Of a stretch of 5,893 bases of DNA, positions 5,821 to 5,893 are shown in pieces. Within the stretch, counting starts at the first letter, position 1; every line of letters starts with the position of its first letter. The translations under genes and the position numbers were made by a program. The notes below the pieces were generated by a model that saw only the letters and a program-made list of their open reading frames with translations, did not search any database and was not told the origin of the DNA. Origin of the DNA: Caryophanales bacterium UBA6414 (lineage in GTDB: Bacteria > Bacillota_I > Bacilli_A > RF39 > UBA660); the NCBI GenBank assembly GCA_002438545.1, contig DJPK01000008.1, forward strand, positions 1-5,893, written 5' to 3'.

Positions 5821-5829
5821 AGTATATCA
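5821..5829 (-). promoter_or_regulatory. Putative extended -10 promoter of the peptidase operon
   Basis: TGATATACT on the minus strand holds the TGn extension plus the -10 hexamer TATACT, which can work without a good -35. The -35 position at 17 bases reads TTTATT. Transcription would start near 5814, giving a leader of about 120 nt. Other TATAAT strings occur nearby (5859-5864 and 5791-5796) but lack either the extension or a usable -35. Confidence 0.45.
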
Positions 5830-5876
5830 CAAAAATTTTCAAAAATAAACAAAAAATCATTATATTAAAACGTAGT

Positions 5877-5893
5877 AAAAAAAGCCCAATATT
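5877..5893 (-). terminator. Possible 3' half of a terminator cut by the window edge
   Basis: The minus strand enters the window as AATATTGGGC followed by seven T. GGGC is one of the few GC clusters in the intergenic DNA, and GGGC plus a T-run is the usual end of an intrinsic terminator. The matching arm (GCCC) would lie outside the window, so this cannot be confirmed. Confidence 0.35.

Noticed and set aside
1..5893. Mobile element, CRISPR array, tRNA or rRNA
   Set aside because: I saw no transposase or integrase motifs, regular spaced repeats, or tRNA/rRNA conserved segments. The AT-rich repeats present are short and explained by hairpins and base composition.

Overview
The window is AT-rich and every convincing gene lies on the minus strand, so transcription runs from right to left. 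Gene content (RbfA, NrnA-type DHH phosphoesterase, TruB, SUF-type SufB, a zinc amidase for peptidoglycan) and the AGGA/GGTGG-type ribosome sites fit a low-GC Firmicutes (Bacillota) chromosome. The very low GC, compact genes and 1-14 base overlaps suggest a walled, reduced-genome member of the Bacilli (Erysipelotrichales/RF39-like or Acholeplasma-related). This placement is an inference from style, not from a marker match. Tryptophan is written TGG throughout and no gene has an in-frame TGA, so the standard bacterial code applies.

The window divides into three transcription units, two of them closed by intrinsic terminators. Unit 1 (5893 to about 4353): a leader of about 130 nt with an extended -10 promoter, a 17-bp stem-loop and a three-codon mini-ORF. 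It is followed by a secreted C39-like papain-fold cysteine peptidase (5694-4936) and a membrane-anchored extracytoplasmic protein of unknown function (4914-4393). It ends in a 12-bp perfect hairpin terminator (4353-4383). Unit 2 (about 4341 to 2162): rbfA, nrnA and truB, tightly overlapped, which is the downstream half of the classical nusA-infB-rbfA-nrnA-truB cluster. It ends in a terminator whose stem overlaps the truB stop codon (2162-2209). Unit 3 (about 2147 to the left edge): sufB, followed through a TAATG stop/start overlap by a membrane-anchored N-acetylmuramoyl-L-alanine amidase that runs off the window.

Unit 2 is a housekeeping RNA module: RbfA matures the 30S subunit, TruB makes pseudouridine 55 in tRNA, and NrnA recycles nanoRNA or cyclic dinucleotide products. 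Unit 3 couples the Fe-S scaffold subunit SufB to a cell-wall hydrolase, with no other suf gene in view, which is an unusual pairing. Unit 1 is the least ordinary part. It is a two-gene exported cassette (protease plus anchored partner) with a structured leader and is the best candidate for something undescribed, although nothing in it proves a new system. No tRNA, rRNA, CRISPR array, insertion sequence or phage gene was seen. No gene-free stretch exceeds 200 bases.
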